Origin: JASJBU01 sp963797085
Lineage (GTDB): Bacteria > Pseudomonadota > Gammaproteobacteria > Chromatiales > Chromatiaceae
Length of the DNA stretch: 64,000 nt
Reading direction: 5' to 3'
Assembly: GCA_963797085.1 (NCBI GenBank)
Contig: CAWCOA010000009.1
Location: 79,307 to 143,306 of the forward strand
In this document: positions 1 to 8,949 of the stretch, in pieces
Numbering within the stretch: position 1 is the stretch's first letter
How the letters are laid out: every line of letters begins with the position of its first letter
Program-made: the position numbers and the translations under genes
The notes under the pieces: generated by a model
Told to the model about the DNA's origin: nothing
What the model saw: the letters and a program-made list of their open reading frames with translations, nothing else
Databases searched by the model: none

Positions 1-129
1 CTTTAATATTTAGGCGGTAAAAGGGGGCAGGTTTGAATTATTTTTCGTTGCGTTGTTTAAAAAATAATATTGAACATGGCCCCTTTGATTCGCCTTGGAT
101 CACTCTGAGATGCGTGACGATTCTTTGAC

Positions 130-1574
130 TTAGCTGCAATCCAGATCGCCGCTGATCTCTTCCGCGTCTTCCTGCAGCTCCTTGGCCTCTTCCTCGGTGA
201 GGTCCCCACTCCCCGCTGCCGCAATCACTTGGCGGATGAACAGTTCAAGCTGCCCGCATGCGCCACTGTCATTCTTTGGGCTGTTGTCAGTGAGAAATAC
301 GAGAGCCCTCTCCAGGGGTTCAACTAGCGCAGGGCCAATTACATCCACCTCATCGATCAGTTCCTCGATCTCATCCTCGGTGGATGATGTGGGTTGGCCA
401 AACACCACATAGCCTCCACTACCACCACCGATGATCAAGTCGTCGATACCGTCGCTGTTGACATCCCCCGCCCCACTCACCGATACGCCCAATCTGTAAA
501 CTAAAGCGCTGCTATTGATCTGGAAGCCTTACGACCGCTCAAAGTGGCGAGTTCAAGGCTCGACGGGAACCTGGTTGTGCTGCCAAACACCACATAGCTC
601 TCACCCGCCCCAGACAGGCCATCTGGATCCGCCCACAGAGCCCCAATGATCAGGTCGTCAATTCCGTCGCCATTGACATCGCCTGCCCCACTCACCGAGT
701 AGCCCGAGATGTCACCGGCATCGATGCCATTGATCAGGAAACCATTGCTGCCGTCCAGGTCAGCGAGGTCAAGGTTCGTCGGGAACCCGGCTAAGCTGCC
801 AAACACCACATAGCTCTCTCCCGCCTGAAGTATGTTATGTGGATCCGCACTAGAAGCTCCGATGATCACATCGTCGATGCCGTCGCCGTTGACGTCTCCC
901 GCTCCACTTACCGAACAGCCTGAATAGCCACGACAATTCGCTGCCATTGACCTAGGAAGCCGTTGCTGCCGTCCAGAGCGGCGAGGTCAAGGCTCGCCGG
1001 GAACCCGGCAGTAGCTGCCAAACACCACATAGCTCTCACCCCAACTATACTTCAGGTTCACCAGGGGCCCCGATGATCACATCGTCGATGCCGTCGCCAT
1101 TGATATCACCCGCCCCACTTACTGACATGCCCGTCAAATCATAGGAATCAACGCCAATGAGCTGAAAGCCGCTACTGCCGTCCAGGGTGGCGAGGTCAAC
1201 ACCCGCCGGGAACCAGGTTGAGCTACCGAACACCACAAAGCTCACACCCACCTGAGACAAGCCATCAAAATATGTATATGGCGCTCCGATAATCACATTA
1301 TCGATGCCATCCCCGTTAATATCGCCCGCCCCACTCACCGACATCCCCACAGATAAATTGAAATCGGTAATATAGATCTGGAAGCCGTTGCTGCCATCGA
1401 GATCAATCAGATCGAGGGCAAGGACTGAAGAGGTAAGGACCCAAACCCTATCGCCAGCAATGTCGCGACTAACAACCTTGGGCCTTGTCGGTGAGTTGAG
1501 GAGAGAAGTCGACCCGATCTACCGGGGTCTGTACAGCGCCAGAAGCGCATTGAATTTGCAGCGATCATATCCAT
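130..1574 (-). pseudogene. FG-GAP repeat (integrin alpha-like) secreted protein, frameshifted
   Basis: The coding sense runs through at least three reading frames. An ATG at 1574 has a GGAGG ribosome site 5-6 bases upstream and opens a signal-peptide-like stretch (LLVATLLAIGFG). After a frame change come repeated units with the cores SVSGAGDINGDGIDD and VIIGAP, the calcium-binding FG-GAP/beta-propeller repeat, each followed by SYVVFGS. Clear pieces lie at 1350-1045, 947-501 and 492-130. The last piece ends in an acidic helical tail that reads to a TAA. FG-GAP proteins are exported and often surface-bound. Either the gene is decayed or the assembly carries several indels. Identity as an FG-GAP protein is firm; whether it is functional is open. 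Confidence 0.75.
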
Positions 1575-1886
1575 ATTAACCTCCTGTTATACCGCTTAGA
1601 TAAGAGACCACCCTGGTCACGGCTTGCATTTGTTCAGTCTGCATCTCGGAGGTAGTCACGGTTTACCATCCATTGAGGCTGACCATGTGGTAGAAACAAT
1701 CTGTTCCTCTGGTGTAGCGGAATGCTTTCCGCGATCGACGGGAAGCGAAGGGTGCTTTCTCAAACAGATCATCTTTTTCGAGGCAGCCAAAAAATAGGAG
1801 GGGATATGACTATCGTCATTGCAGGACTCAGAGAATGAGAACAGAGTGATTCATTCAAGGGATATCAGCTTACAGGAGTAATCGAC
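1575..1886. other. Divergent intergenic region between two repeat-protein genes
   Basis: This gap separates the minus-strand FG-GAP gene from the plus-strand TolB-like gene and should hold both promoters. The only notable element is a very strong ribosome site (AGGAGGGGAT) before an ATG at 1806 that opens just a 10-codon reading frame ending at 1838. It could be a leader peptide or chance. No repeat, tRNA or clear promoter was recognised. Confidence 0.3.
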
Positions 1887-3399
1887 ATGAAAACCTATCC
1901 TGCTTCGCTCAACCTGGCTGCGAAATCTCAGTCAATCCGTTCACTGCGGAAAGTCCTCTTTCTCTCCCTGCTGTTGGCCCTCTTGGGTGCGGGAGAGGTC
2001 TGTGCCCAGGAGACCACTCGGGTCAGTAAGGACTCGGATGGCAACGAAGGTGACGGCTCGAATGGTGGTACCTCGATCTCGGCCGACGGACGTTACGTGG
2101 CCTTTTCGTCTTATTCTTCCAACTTGGTTCCCGACGACACCAACGAGTCTAGCGATGTCTTTGTGCATGACCGCAAGACAGGTGAGACCACCCGGGTGAG
2201 TATCGATTCGGATGGAAACGAAGGGAACGACTCCAGTGTGTGACATCTCGATCTCGGCCGATGGCCGCTACGTTTCGTTCGCTTCTCGCGCCAGCAACCT
2301 GGTGTCAGAAGACACCAACGGGTACCTGGATGTCTTTGTGCATGACCGCAAGACGGGTGAGACCACCCGGGTGAGCGTCGATATGGAGGGTAACGAAACA
2401 AATGACGACAGTAGTTCTCCATCGATCTCGGCTGATGGCCGCTATGTGGCGTTCAGGTCTTCCACCGACCTCCGGACGAGTGTACATGCTTTGTGCATGA
2501 CTGCAAGACAGGTGAGACCACTCGAGTGAATTTATTGGCGAGCGAGTTGGTAGTTGGTACACCTTCGATCTCGGCCGATGGCCAGCTACGTGAGCGTTCG
2601 ATACTCTGTGGGCCGCAACGTGGTGCCAGAAGATTTAAACCAATGGGTACAGTGATGTCTTTGTGCATGACCGCGAGACGGGTGAGACCACCCGGGTGAG
2701 CGTCGATTCGGAGGGTAATGAAGCGAACGACTCGAGTTATTCTTCTTCGATTTCAGCCGATGGCCGCTATGTGGCGTTCGCATTCTCGCGCCAGCAATCT
2801 GGTGCTAGAAGACACCAACGAGGTACGAGGATGTCTTTGTGCATGACCGCGAGAAAGGTGAGACTACCCGGGTGAGCGTCGATTCGGAGGGTAACCAGGC
2901 GAACGACTAGTAGTCGATTTTAACTCTATCACGGCCGATGGCCGCTCCGTGGCGTTCGGGTCTTACGCTACCAATCTGGTGCCCGAAGACACTTACTCCA
3001 GCGTATGGGGTTGTGAAATCTATGTACACGGCCCGTTAATCGCTGATCCACTGGAAGTGAGCATCGACATCGCACCGTACCGCGATCCGAATCGGATATG
3101 GCCGGAGCGTGGACGTCTGGCCGTGGTAATCCTCACGGACGATACCTTTGACGCGACCCAGGTAGACCCGGAATTGGTCCGCTTCGGCCCGGCAGAGGCA
3201 GCAAGCCATGCGCGATCGGTTTGCGGATATCGACCGTGATGGCGATACTGATCTGGTGCTCTACTTCCAAACCGAGGAGACGGGTATTGTCTGCGGTGAC
3301 ACGGAGGCCACTTTGACCGGTGAAACCTTTGAGGGGGTGCCGATTACAGGGACAGACGCGATAGTCACCCTGGGTTGCCGATATCGGCGGGATGACTAA
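1887..3399 (+). pseudogene. TolB/WD40-like beta-propeller secreted protein, frameshifted
   Basis: The start at 1887 follows AGGAGT with good spacing and opens a signal peptide (VLFLSLLLALLGAG...VCAQ). Repeats of about 50 residues follow, with the cores SADGRYVAF, SNLVPDDTN, DVFVHDR and TGETTRVS, typical of TolB-like propellers of bacterial surface proteins. About six copies are visible but spread over all three frames, with breaks near 2240, 2490, 2590, 2690, 2800 and 2910. The C-terminal domain (IDIAPYRDPNRI ... GDTEATLTGETF) also changes frame near 3210. The repeats are similar enough at DNA level that unequal recombination or assembly collapse is possible. Molecular role unknown. Confidence 0.75.
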
Positions 3400-3409
3400 C
3401 CCACCTTTG

Positions 3410-3429
3410 GGAGCCCCGGAAGGGGCTCC
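3410..3429 (+). terminator. Hairpin after the propeller gene
   Basis: GGAGCCCC, a four-base loop and GGGGCTCC form a perfect 8-bp GC-rich stem 10 bases after the stop of the propeller gene. The following tract (TTCAATGTTT) is only moderately T-rich, so termination is likely but not certain. Confidence 0.6.
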
Positions 3430-3643
3430 TTCAATGTTTAGCTAGCCTATTGCCCGGTTTTGCCGAAGCCAGGGAAGGAACCCAGTCGTCAGTGGCAACT
3501 TCGTGTACTCGAATATCGTGCTGCGGGTCACTGAAGTCTGGCGGTGGCAACGATGGCATTGGGTGACACCGCGTCCAGCGAGCTCGCAGTAGCCAGGGTG
3601 AGCACATTGAGGGCAAACAGCCGATGGCTGTTACCTGTCTGCA

Positions 3644-4765
3644 TCAGCAGCAGCTTTGCATGTAGGTCGCAAATCGATCCAGGGCCTGCGGAAAATCTCT
3701 ACGCCCGAAACCGATGCGAAAATGCGCATCACCCCACATGAAGCAATCTCCGGGAATGATCATGACCGCCGTTTGGTCTAACAGCTTTTTGGCAAACAGC
3801 CGTGAACTCGCTCCATCAAGCAATCTTGGATATGCCACGCAGCCCGCATCCGTCTGCGACCATTGGATGCCGGATATCGACTCAATGGTTGTCGTTAACC
3901 GCTGCAGATTATCTCGAATGAGTTGATGAGTGCTTTGCATCAGTTGGGGCGCATGTTGCAAGGCAATCAAAGCCAGTTGCTCATCAGTCCGGCCGTTACA
4001 AATCGATAGATAATGCTTAATTTCAAGCATTCGCTTGATCAGGCGCTCATCCTGTGTGGCTATCCAACCGACCCTGACACCCCCCAGGCCATAAGCCTTG
4101 GACATCACCCCGAGACTGATGCCCTTGGCGTAGACTGAGGCGACAGGTGGCAACTGATCAGCTTGCCGGTATTCCAGGCCGCGAAACACCTCATCCGAAA
4201 ATAACCAGCAATTGTTCCTGTCGCAGTGGTCAACTATCAATTGCAGCTCATCATGGCTGATCCGCTTACCGGTCGGATTATGAGGAAAATTGATCACTGC
4301 CATGGCGGTTTTATCGTCGATAGACTCGCGCCACTGATCCATATCCAGCTGCCAGGTGTGATTTTCTGTCAGACGCAGTCTCACTCGATCCACCCTTGCG
4401 CCAATCGCCTGCGCCACCCGTGCGAGTGGTTCGAAAATCGGCAGGATGACCTGCACCCTGTCTTGTGCATTCAACAGCGCATGGTAAGCGACAAAAATCG
4501 CTTCCTGAGCACCTGCAAAGGTAATGATGTTTGCCGCCGTAAGCCCAGGGTATGAGCCGGCGATTGACTCACGCAGTGTGGGATCACCCTGACTCGTAGA
4601 GTAACCCAATGTCAAATTATTCCACTGTTCCAGCTCCTGCTGATCTGCCAGTGACAGCAGCTGTTGCAGGGAAATGGCTTGAGGCGCTGAAGCACCCATG
4701 AAATATTCAGCCCGAGCAGCATGGCTGATCTGATAATTGGCAAGTTCGTATGGCGGAAAAATCAT
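3644..4765 (-). CDS. ovoB: PLP-dependent sulfoxide lyase for ovothiol synthesis (OvoB-like)
   Basis: A 373-residue fold-type I aminotransferase-like protein. The PLP Lys is K223 in MSKAYGLGGVR; HNPTG (N163) and SDEV (D191) are the other cofactor contacts. It lies 47 bases downstream of ovoA on the same strand, and a decayed homologue follows the second ovoA copy at 52.3 kb, so the pairing is conserved inside this genome. In known ovothiol pathways OvoB is the PLP lyase that cleaves 5-histidylcysteine sulfoxide to 5-thiohistidine. The lyase assignment is inferred from context; by sequence alone it could be called a class I/II aminotransferase. Length and active site look complete. Confidence 0.8.
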   Translation of the reverse strand: MIFPPYELANYQISHAARAEYFMGASAPQAISLQQLLSLADQQELEQWNNLTLGYSTSQGDPTLRESIAGSYPGLTAANIITFAGAQEAIFVAYHALLNAQDRVQVILPIFEPLARVAQAIGARVDRVRLRLTENHTWQLDMDQWRESIDDKTAMAVINFPHNPTGKRISHDELQLIVDHCDRNNCWLFSDEVFRGLEYRQADQLPPVASVYAKGISLGVMSKAYGLGGVRVGWIATQDERLIKRMLEIKHYLSICNGRTDEQLALIALQHAPQLMQSTHQLIRDNLQRLTTTIESISGIQWSQTDAGCVAYPRLLDGASSRLFAKKLLDQTAVMIIPGDCFMWGDAHFRIGFGRRDFPQALDRFATYMQSCC

Positions 4766-4812
4766 CCTGAATGCAAAGCGATCATGATGAACTTGAGGCC
4801 ATCAGGAAACAT

Positions 4813-6987
4813 TCACTCCAACAGCTTCCAGACCGTCATCTGCGCCAGCGTGTGCTGATACTTTCTGCGGGTTTCCCGAATCACGAAGGGCACATCACGG
4901 GGTTCACCCTGCATTTCAAAATGGCGGCCCAACAGGTCCTTCAAGCCATCCAGCGTGGTGTAATTCTCGCCGACGCTATCCTTAAAACCACCCAGCCACT
5001 CGTTGCGCGGCGTAAATTCTTCAAGCCAGGTGTATGGAGAGGTGAGAATGAATAAACCACCTCGATTCAGCCGTTCATGGATCATCGAGAGAAACTGCTT
5101 CGGCGAGTAGAGTCGGTCGATCAGATTACCCGCAAAGATCAGGTCGTAGCCGGTGAATTTTTCGTTCAGGTTACAGGCATCCGCCTGCATGAATTGACAG
5201 CGGCCGCTGGTCGCAGCCAGACCGAAATCAGACAGTTGGGTCTCCTGGTAACTGACCAGTTCTCCTTCATCCCTGATCAGGTAGCGTTTCAAACCTTTTT
5301 GCTGCAGCTCCACGGCTGAAGCAATGAAGCGGGCAGAAAAATCCAGTCCTGTCACCTGTTCGAAATATTTAGCCAGCTCGAAACTGCTGCGGCCCACTGC
5401 ACAGCCGAGATCCATCACCCGTTGGCCCGTACCCGGCATGTCTGAGGCCTCTGCTGCACTGATGCACAACTCAGCACAGGTCGCGGCGAAGTTCGGCACA
5501 TCAAAATACTCTTCGCCGTAGTGAAATTCCAGATACTGGGAGACCTGCTCATCGGTTTCGTAGGGATTGCTCATTGGGTTCAACTCAGCGTCTGATTTGA
5601 TGTACCTAAAACCGGCATGTTGAAAAAAGTGCCTGCGAAATGCATAGCGGGAATCCTTGATCGCATAGTTACCGGTTGAAAAAAAGCAGCCGCCTTTGAG
5701 CAGATTATGCTTACCGTCAAAGGTCGGTGTGGAAAAGTCATCATAAACCGGATGTACCTCAAAACCGGGAAAGCCCTCGATCGGGGTTTCCGTCCATTGC
5801 CAGACATTACCGATCACATCGTAGAACTCCTTACCATTCGGCATCGAGGTGCGAAACCTATTCACCGGGCAGGCGGAGGCCCAATACTCCAGATTGATGT
5901 TACCCGGTGCCTGATCCCAGTCCGCCAGATCGCTGTCAAGCCCGTCCCGCAGGCAGTACCACTCGGCCTCGGTCGGCAGCCGGATGGGCAGGCCGGTCTG
6001 TTGTGCCTTCCAGTTGCAGAAGGCCTTGGCTTCCAGATAGTTCACATCCACCGGCCAGTCCCAGGGCATATCGATGACTTGCGTCATCGTTCGGTAGCGG
6101 AAGCCGTTCTCCCCCGGCACCCAGAACTCCGGATGCTCAGCCCGCGTATAGGCTAGCCAACTCCAACCTTCCTCGCTCCAGTAGGCTTGATTCCGGTAAC
6201 CGCCCTGCTCGACAAACTGCAGATACTCTCCATTCGAAACCAGCAACTGGCCGGCCTCGAAGTCATCGACCTGAACCTGTAGCTGACCATACTCGTTATC
6301 CCAGCCATACAGCGGGTTGTCGCGCTTCTTGCCAAGGCAGACTTGTCTGCCTGATACCGGCAGCAGTCGGTTGGCGGGAGCTGACCGGCCGCGCTCCTGG
6401 CAAACGGGGAAACGGTCATTGTCTTGCACCAGATGCAGGGGCAGTTGTCGAATCAACACTGAAGTCGTCTCCAGATGAATCCGTTCATGTTCTATGCCCA
6501 TCATGACAATCCACATGGGGTCTTCCCAGCCGATCGGCAGGCTTATTGGCGTATTTGTGATGAAGTCATTGACCAGTTGCCGCACCCGCTTGCGATACAC
6601 CTTTACCTGCTCGAGCTTTGGCCAGTTATAGTGCGATTCATCCAGGTCATCCCATGACATTTCGTCGACACCGATGGCCAACATGGATTCAAGCTCAGGG
6701 TCGAGCCGGTCGGGAATCAACTTGGCGACATGCAGTTTATTGACAAAGAATACCGCCGTATGGCCAAAGTAGAAAATCAGCGGATGTCGCAAAGACGTGG
6801 CTTTGCTATAGAAGGCCTGATCAGTTGCCAGACAGTCGAAAAGACTCTCATACAGCGTGAAGGTCTGATGAAAATAAGCAAGTAGCTCTTGTCGCTTGGC
6901 TTCAGGGTTTTCACCGGTCAATAAGACCGTCTGACCCTGATCGGAGAATTGAAACATGGGGCTTGACTGCTGCGCTGACTGACTCAT
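4813..6987 (-). CDS. ovoA: 5-histidylcysteine sulfoxide synthase / thiohistidine N-methyltransferase (OvoA)
   Basis: 724 residues with the three-part OvoA architecture. An N-terminal DinB-like domain carries the iron motif HX3HXE (H167, H171, E173). A formylglycine-generating-enzyme/sulfatase-modifying domain spans roughly 220-470 (FCNWKAQQTGLPIRLPTEAEW, NVWQWTETP). A SAM methyltransferase follows, with its glycine motif near 523-532 (MDLGCAVGRSS). OvoA couples histidine to cysteine with O2, and after lyase cleavage its methyltransferase domain makes ovothiol A, an antioxidant thiol. ovoB follows directly. A second intact copy lies at 50.1-52.3 kb in the opposite orientation, about 80 percent similar by eye. 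Confidence 0.95.
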   Translation of the reverse strand: MSQSAQQSSPMFQFSDQGQTVLLTGENPEAKRQELLAYFHQTFTLYESLFDCLATDQAFYSKATSLRHPLIFYFGHTAVFFVNKLHVAKLIPDRLDPELESMLAIGVDEMSWDDLDESHYNWPKLEQVKVYRKRVRQLVNDFITNTPISLPIGWEDPMWIVMMGIEHERIHLETTSVLIRQLPLHLVQDNDRFPVCQERGRSAPANRLLPVSGRQVCLGKKRDNPLYGWDNEYGQLQVQVDDFEAGQLLVSNGEYLQFVEQGGYRNQAYWSEEGWSWLAYTRAEHPEFWVPGENGFRYRTMTQVIDMPWDWPVDVNYLEAKAFCNWKAQQTGLPIRLPTEAEWYCLRDGLDSDLADWDQAPGNINLEYWASACPVNRFRTSMPNGKEFYDVIGNVWQWTETPIEGFPGFEVHPVYDDFSTPTFDGKHNLLKGGCFFSTGNYAIKDSRYAFRRHFFQHAGFRYIKSDAELNPMSNPYETDEQVSQYLEFHYGEEYFDVPNFAATCAELCISAAEASDMPGTGQRVMDLGCAVGRSSFELAKYFEQVTGLDFSARFIASAVELQQKGLKRYLIRDEGELVSYQETQLSDFGLAATSGRCQFMQADACNLNEKFTGYDLIFAGNLIDRLYSPKQFLSMIHERLNRGGLFILTSPYTWLEEFTPRNEWLGGFKDSVGENYTTLDGLKDLLGRHFEMQGEPRDVPFVIRETRRKYQHTLAQMTVWKLLE

Positions 6988-7069
6988 GAGTTCTCTGGTA
7001 TCTGGATTGATTTGATTTTATACACGACTAGCACTCGTTCAATGTAATATTGCCGTTTCAAAACAGCCA

Positions 7070-7097
7070 GAAAAAACCCGGCGGTGCATGGCCGGGT
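7070..7097 (-). terminator. Rho-independent terminator of the PhyH-type gene
   Basis: Read on the minus strand, ACCCGGC, an 8-base loop and GCCGGGT are followed at once by TTTTTT. It lies 60 bases after the stop of the PhyH-type gene and separates it from ovoA. Confidence 0.8.
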
Positions 7098-7157
7098 CTG
7101 AGTCTGACTACGACACTCGAACTATTTTACCCGAGCAGGTGAACTATGTCAGATCCA

Positions 7158-7931
7158 CTAGGGCCTGTTAACACTCAACCGGGATGCTAGGTAAAGCCGC
7201 AGAACGGGTATTTGCCAGTGGCCTGTTGTCTGAGAGGTGGTAAGTAATACTGCGGAGAGTTTCACCTGATCGCTCAGATTCATCCCTGCTGCATGCAGGG
7301 TTCGACAATGAAAGAAAAGCACATCGCCCGCTGCCAATTCAAAGCTGCGGGCCGTTTTGATCAATACCTTGTTCTCTCCCAGCTCTGGTCTGAGAAAACG
7401 CGCCCCATCCATCCGTCTCGGGTCAATTTCCAGCCTATGGGAACCGGGAATCAGATTGAGCACGCCATTCCTGCTGTTTTCGCGACCCAGCGCTAACCAG
7501 ACAGAGATCAACTCAGGACGCTCATAGGACCAGTAGCGAATGTCCTGGTGCCAAAGCGTTGCGCTGCTGTGCCCCGGATACTTGGTCATTACGCAGTTAT
7601 GATGGGCCTGGGAAAGCATCACATCCGAACGGCCAAACAGCTGTGCCAGCAGGCCGCCCACATGGGGACCTGTCGCCCATCTCCGAAAGGACGGATCACG
7701 GGTATAGGCATTCAACAAACGACGCGGCGTATGGCCGCCGAGCGCCTCCCGGCTTTCCGGCGATCCGGGATAGTCCAAATCGGCCTCAAATTCTGCCGGA
7801 CCCAGCAGCGGATGCAGATGCTTAGTACAGACCTGGCGCAGTTTCACCAGGAACGCCTCTGGACAAAGTCCAGGGACCAGCAGGTAGCCATCACGATGAA
7901 AAAACTCAATATCGGGCGCAGCGCTATTCAT
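7158..7931 (-). CDS. Phytanoyl-CoA dioxygenase (PhyH) family oxygenase
   Basis: 257 residues of the PhyH Fe(II)/2-oxoglutarate fold. The metal-binding HXD is H128-D130 (TLWHQDIRYW). The distal His is H213 or H208 in FFHCRTLHAAG, and GVLNLIPGSHR is the typical beta-strand between them. The 2-oxoglutarate-binding Arg expected about 11 residues after the distal His appears as Lys (K224, DQVKLSAV), so substrate or cosubstrate use may differ. The substrate cannot be told from sequence; the family includes small-molecule hydroxylases and halogenase relatives. The gene stands alone, with its own terminator downstream. The C-terminal 20 residues look unusual and could reflect a frame error. Confidence 0.8.
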   Translation of the reverse strand: MNSAAPDIEFFHRDGYLLVPGLCPEAFLVKLRQVCTKHLHPLLGPAEFEADLDYPGSPESREALGGHTPRRLLNAYTRDPSFRRWATGPHVGGLLAQLFGRSDVMLSQAHHNCVMTKYPGHSSATLWHQDIRYWSYERPELISVWLALGRENSRNGVLNLIPGSHRLEIDPRRMDGARFLRPELGENKVLIKTARSFELAAGDVLFFHCRTLHAAGMNLSDQVKLSAVLLTTSQTTGHWQIPVLRLYLASRLSVNRP

Positions 7932-8036
7932 GGCTCATGTCTTGTTATCTAGCATTCGAAACGATGCCTAAGATCGCCAATCTCCATGCAACCAGCGAGT
8001 TTTCTGCCGCAGCAATCAGTTTAAAAATTACGGTGG

Positions 8037-8061
8037 AAATTACGGTGACAGTTTACTAAAT
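8037..8061 (+). repeat. Left terminal inverted repeat of the RAYT element
   Basis: AATTACGGTGACAGTTTACT here matches the reverse complement of 8759-8782 with only two mismatches over about 22 bases. A partial direct copy of the outer part (AATTACGGTGG) precedes it. Together they bracket the broken transposase gene. Confidence 0.8.
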
Positions 8062-8733
8062 ATCGTTAAATATCACCCGTAGTTTTCCTTTTGGGTCCAC
8101 GCTTTTGGGTTTTATTTGCCTGCCGGTCAGTCTCTCGAGCTTTTCAATCCACGGGTTAGAACCTAAGGGACGCCCCGTTGTTTCTGACTGACGAAGCATC
8201 CTGAAAGCTGTAGCATTCTCCTCCTGATCAAGGAAGGCCGTAAAATCTCCATAGCGCTCGAGCACGGGCGCAACCGTGACCAGTTAATCATCGCGTCCAG
8301 ATAGATGGGCATTAGCACTTGACCAGGGCCACTCGAGTATCCGCTCAACCAGCCTGGCGCGTACAGGATTGAGCATGATATATCGCACCGCATTGGCGAG
8401 GCGGTCTTCCATTACCACCGAACCAAAGCGTCCTTGCCACAAATGGCCAGTGACCCTCATACGGGCATTAACATATCCGGTATAACGCCGATGCGCATCC
8501 GCGAAGGTGCGGCGCAAACCATCTGCATCCGAGGGGGCAAGATGATATGGACATGATTGGGCATTAGACAATAGCACCAGATCTCAGCACCGGCCTTTTG
8601 TGCCGCTTCACTCTGCAAATGTTTGTAAAGCACATAGTCGCCCTCTTCAAAGAAGAGTTTGCGCACGCCGGTTACCGCGCTGGGTTACATGGTGAGGGTG
8701 ACCGGGAATAGCAAGGCGGGGTAATCGAGCCAT
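8056..8733 (-). pseudogene. REP-associated tyrosine transposase (Y1/IS200-like), inactivated
   Basis: The gene starts at 8733 with MARLPRLAIPGHPHHVTQRG, the N-terminus usual for these transposases, then changes frame near 8655. The catalytic HUH-type segment CLMPNHVHIIL is followed by a second frame change near 8550, then GHLWQGRFGS and YIMLNPVRARLV. A TAA at 8284-8286 interrupts the C-terminal part (LVTVAPVLERYGDF), which then runs in the same frame to 8056. RAYT proteins mobilise or tidy REP-type repeats. With two frameshifts and an internal stop the copy should be dead unless the lesions are assembly errors. Confidence 0.85.
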
Positions 8734-8758
8734 GAACAAAGTTTTATATAATTTGTTT

Positions 8759-8782
8759 GTTTAGCAAACTGTCACCGTAATA
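8759..8782 (-). repeat. Right terminal inverted repeat of the RAYT element
   Basis: TTTAGCAAACTGTCACCGTAAT is the inverted partner of 8037-8061, 26 bases upstream of the transposase start. Confidence 0.8.
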
Positions 8783-8891
8783 ACAGGGCTTTAATTCGCT
8801 GCCATTGCATGCTGATCTGGAATAAAAACCCCGCGATAAAACCCTGCTACGCTTTGCCAATAAAAGTGTCTCGATACTGGTTGCCAGCACC

Positions 8892-8920
8892 AAAAAAAAG
8901 CCCCGCTGAGTGCGGGGCTT
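8892..8920 (-). terminator. Rho-independent terminator
   Basis: On the minus strand AAGCCCCGC, a 5-base loop and GCGGGGCTT are followed by a run of T. It sits 30 bases after the stop of the peptidoglycan-binding repeat protein. Confidence 0.9.
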
Positions 8921-8949
8921 GGGGAGGCGAAGAAACCTCGATTAGGAGA

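Noticed and set aside
1..129. Imperfect long inverted repeat (AAAGGGG...ATTATTTTT / AAAAAATAAT...CCCCTTT)
   Set aside because: Arms pair only in two short blocks with unpaired bases between; the window edge prevents judging whether it belongs to an element.
1887..3399. Regular DNA repeats that could suggest a CRISPR or satellite array
   Set aside because: The repeat unit is coding (propeller motifs), of irregular length and without constant spacers.
3431..3643. Minus-strand reading frames with a signal-like start (MQTGNSHRLFALNVLTLATAS)
   Set aside because: The frame stops within 36 codons and the longer frame has no family resemblance; could be a worn gene end, not supportable.
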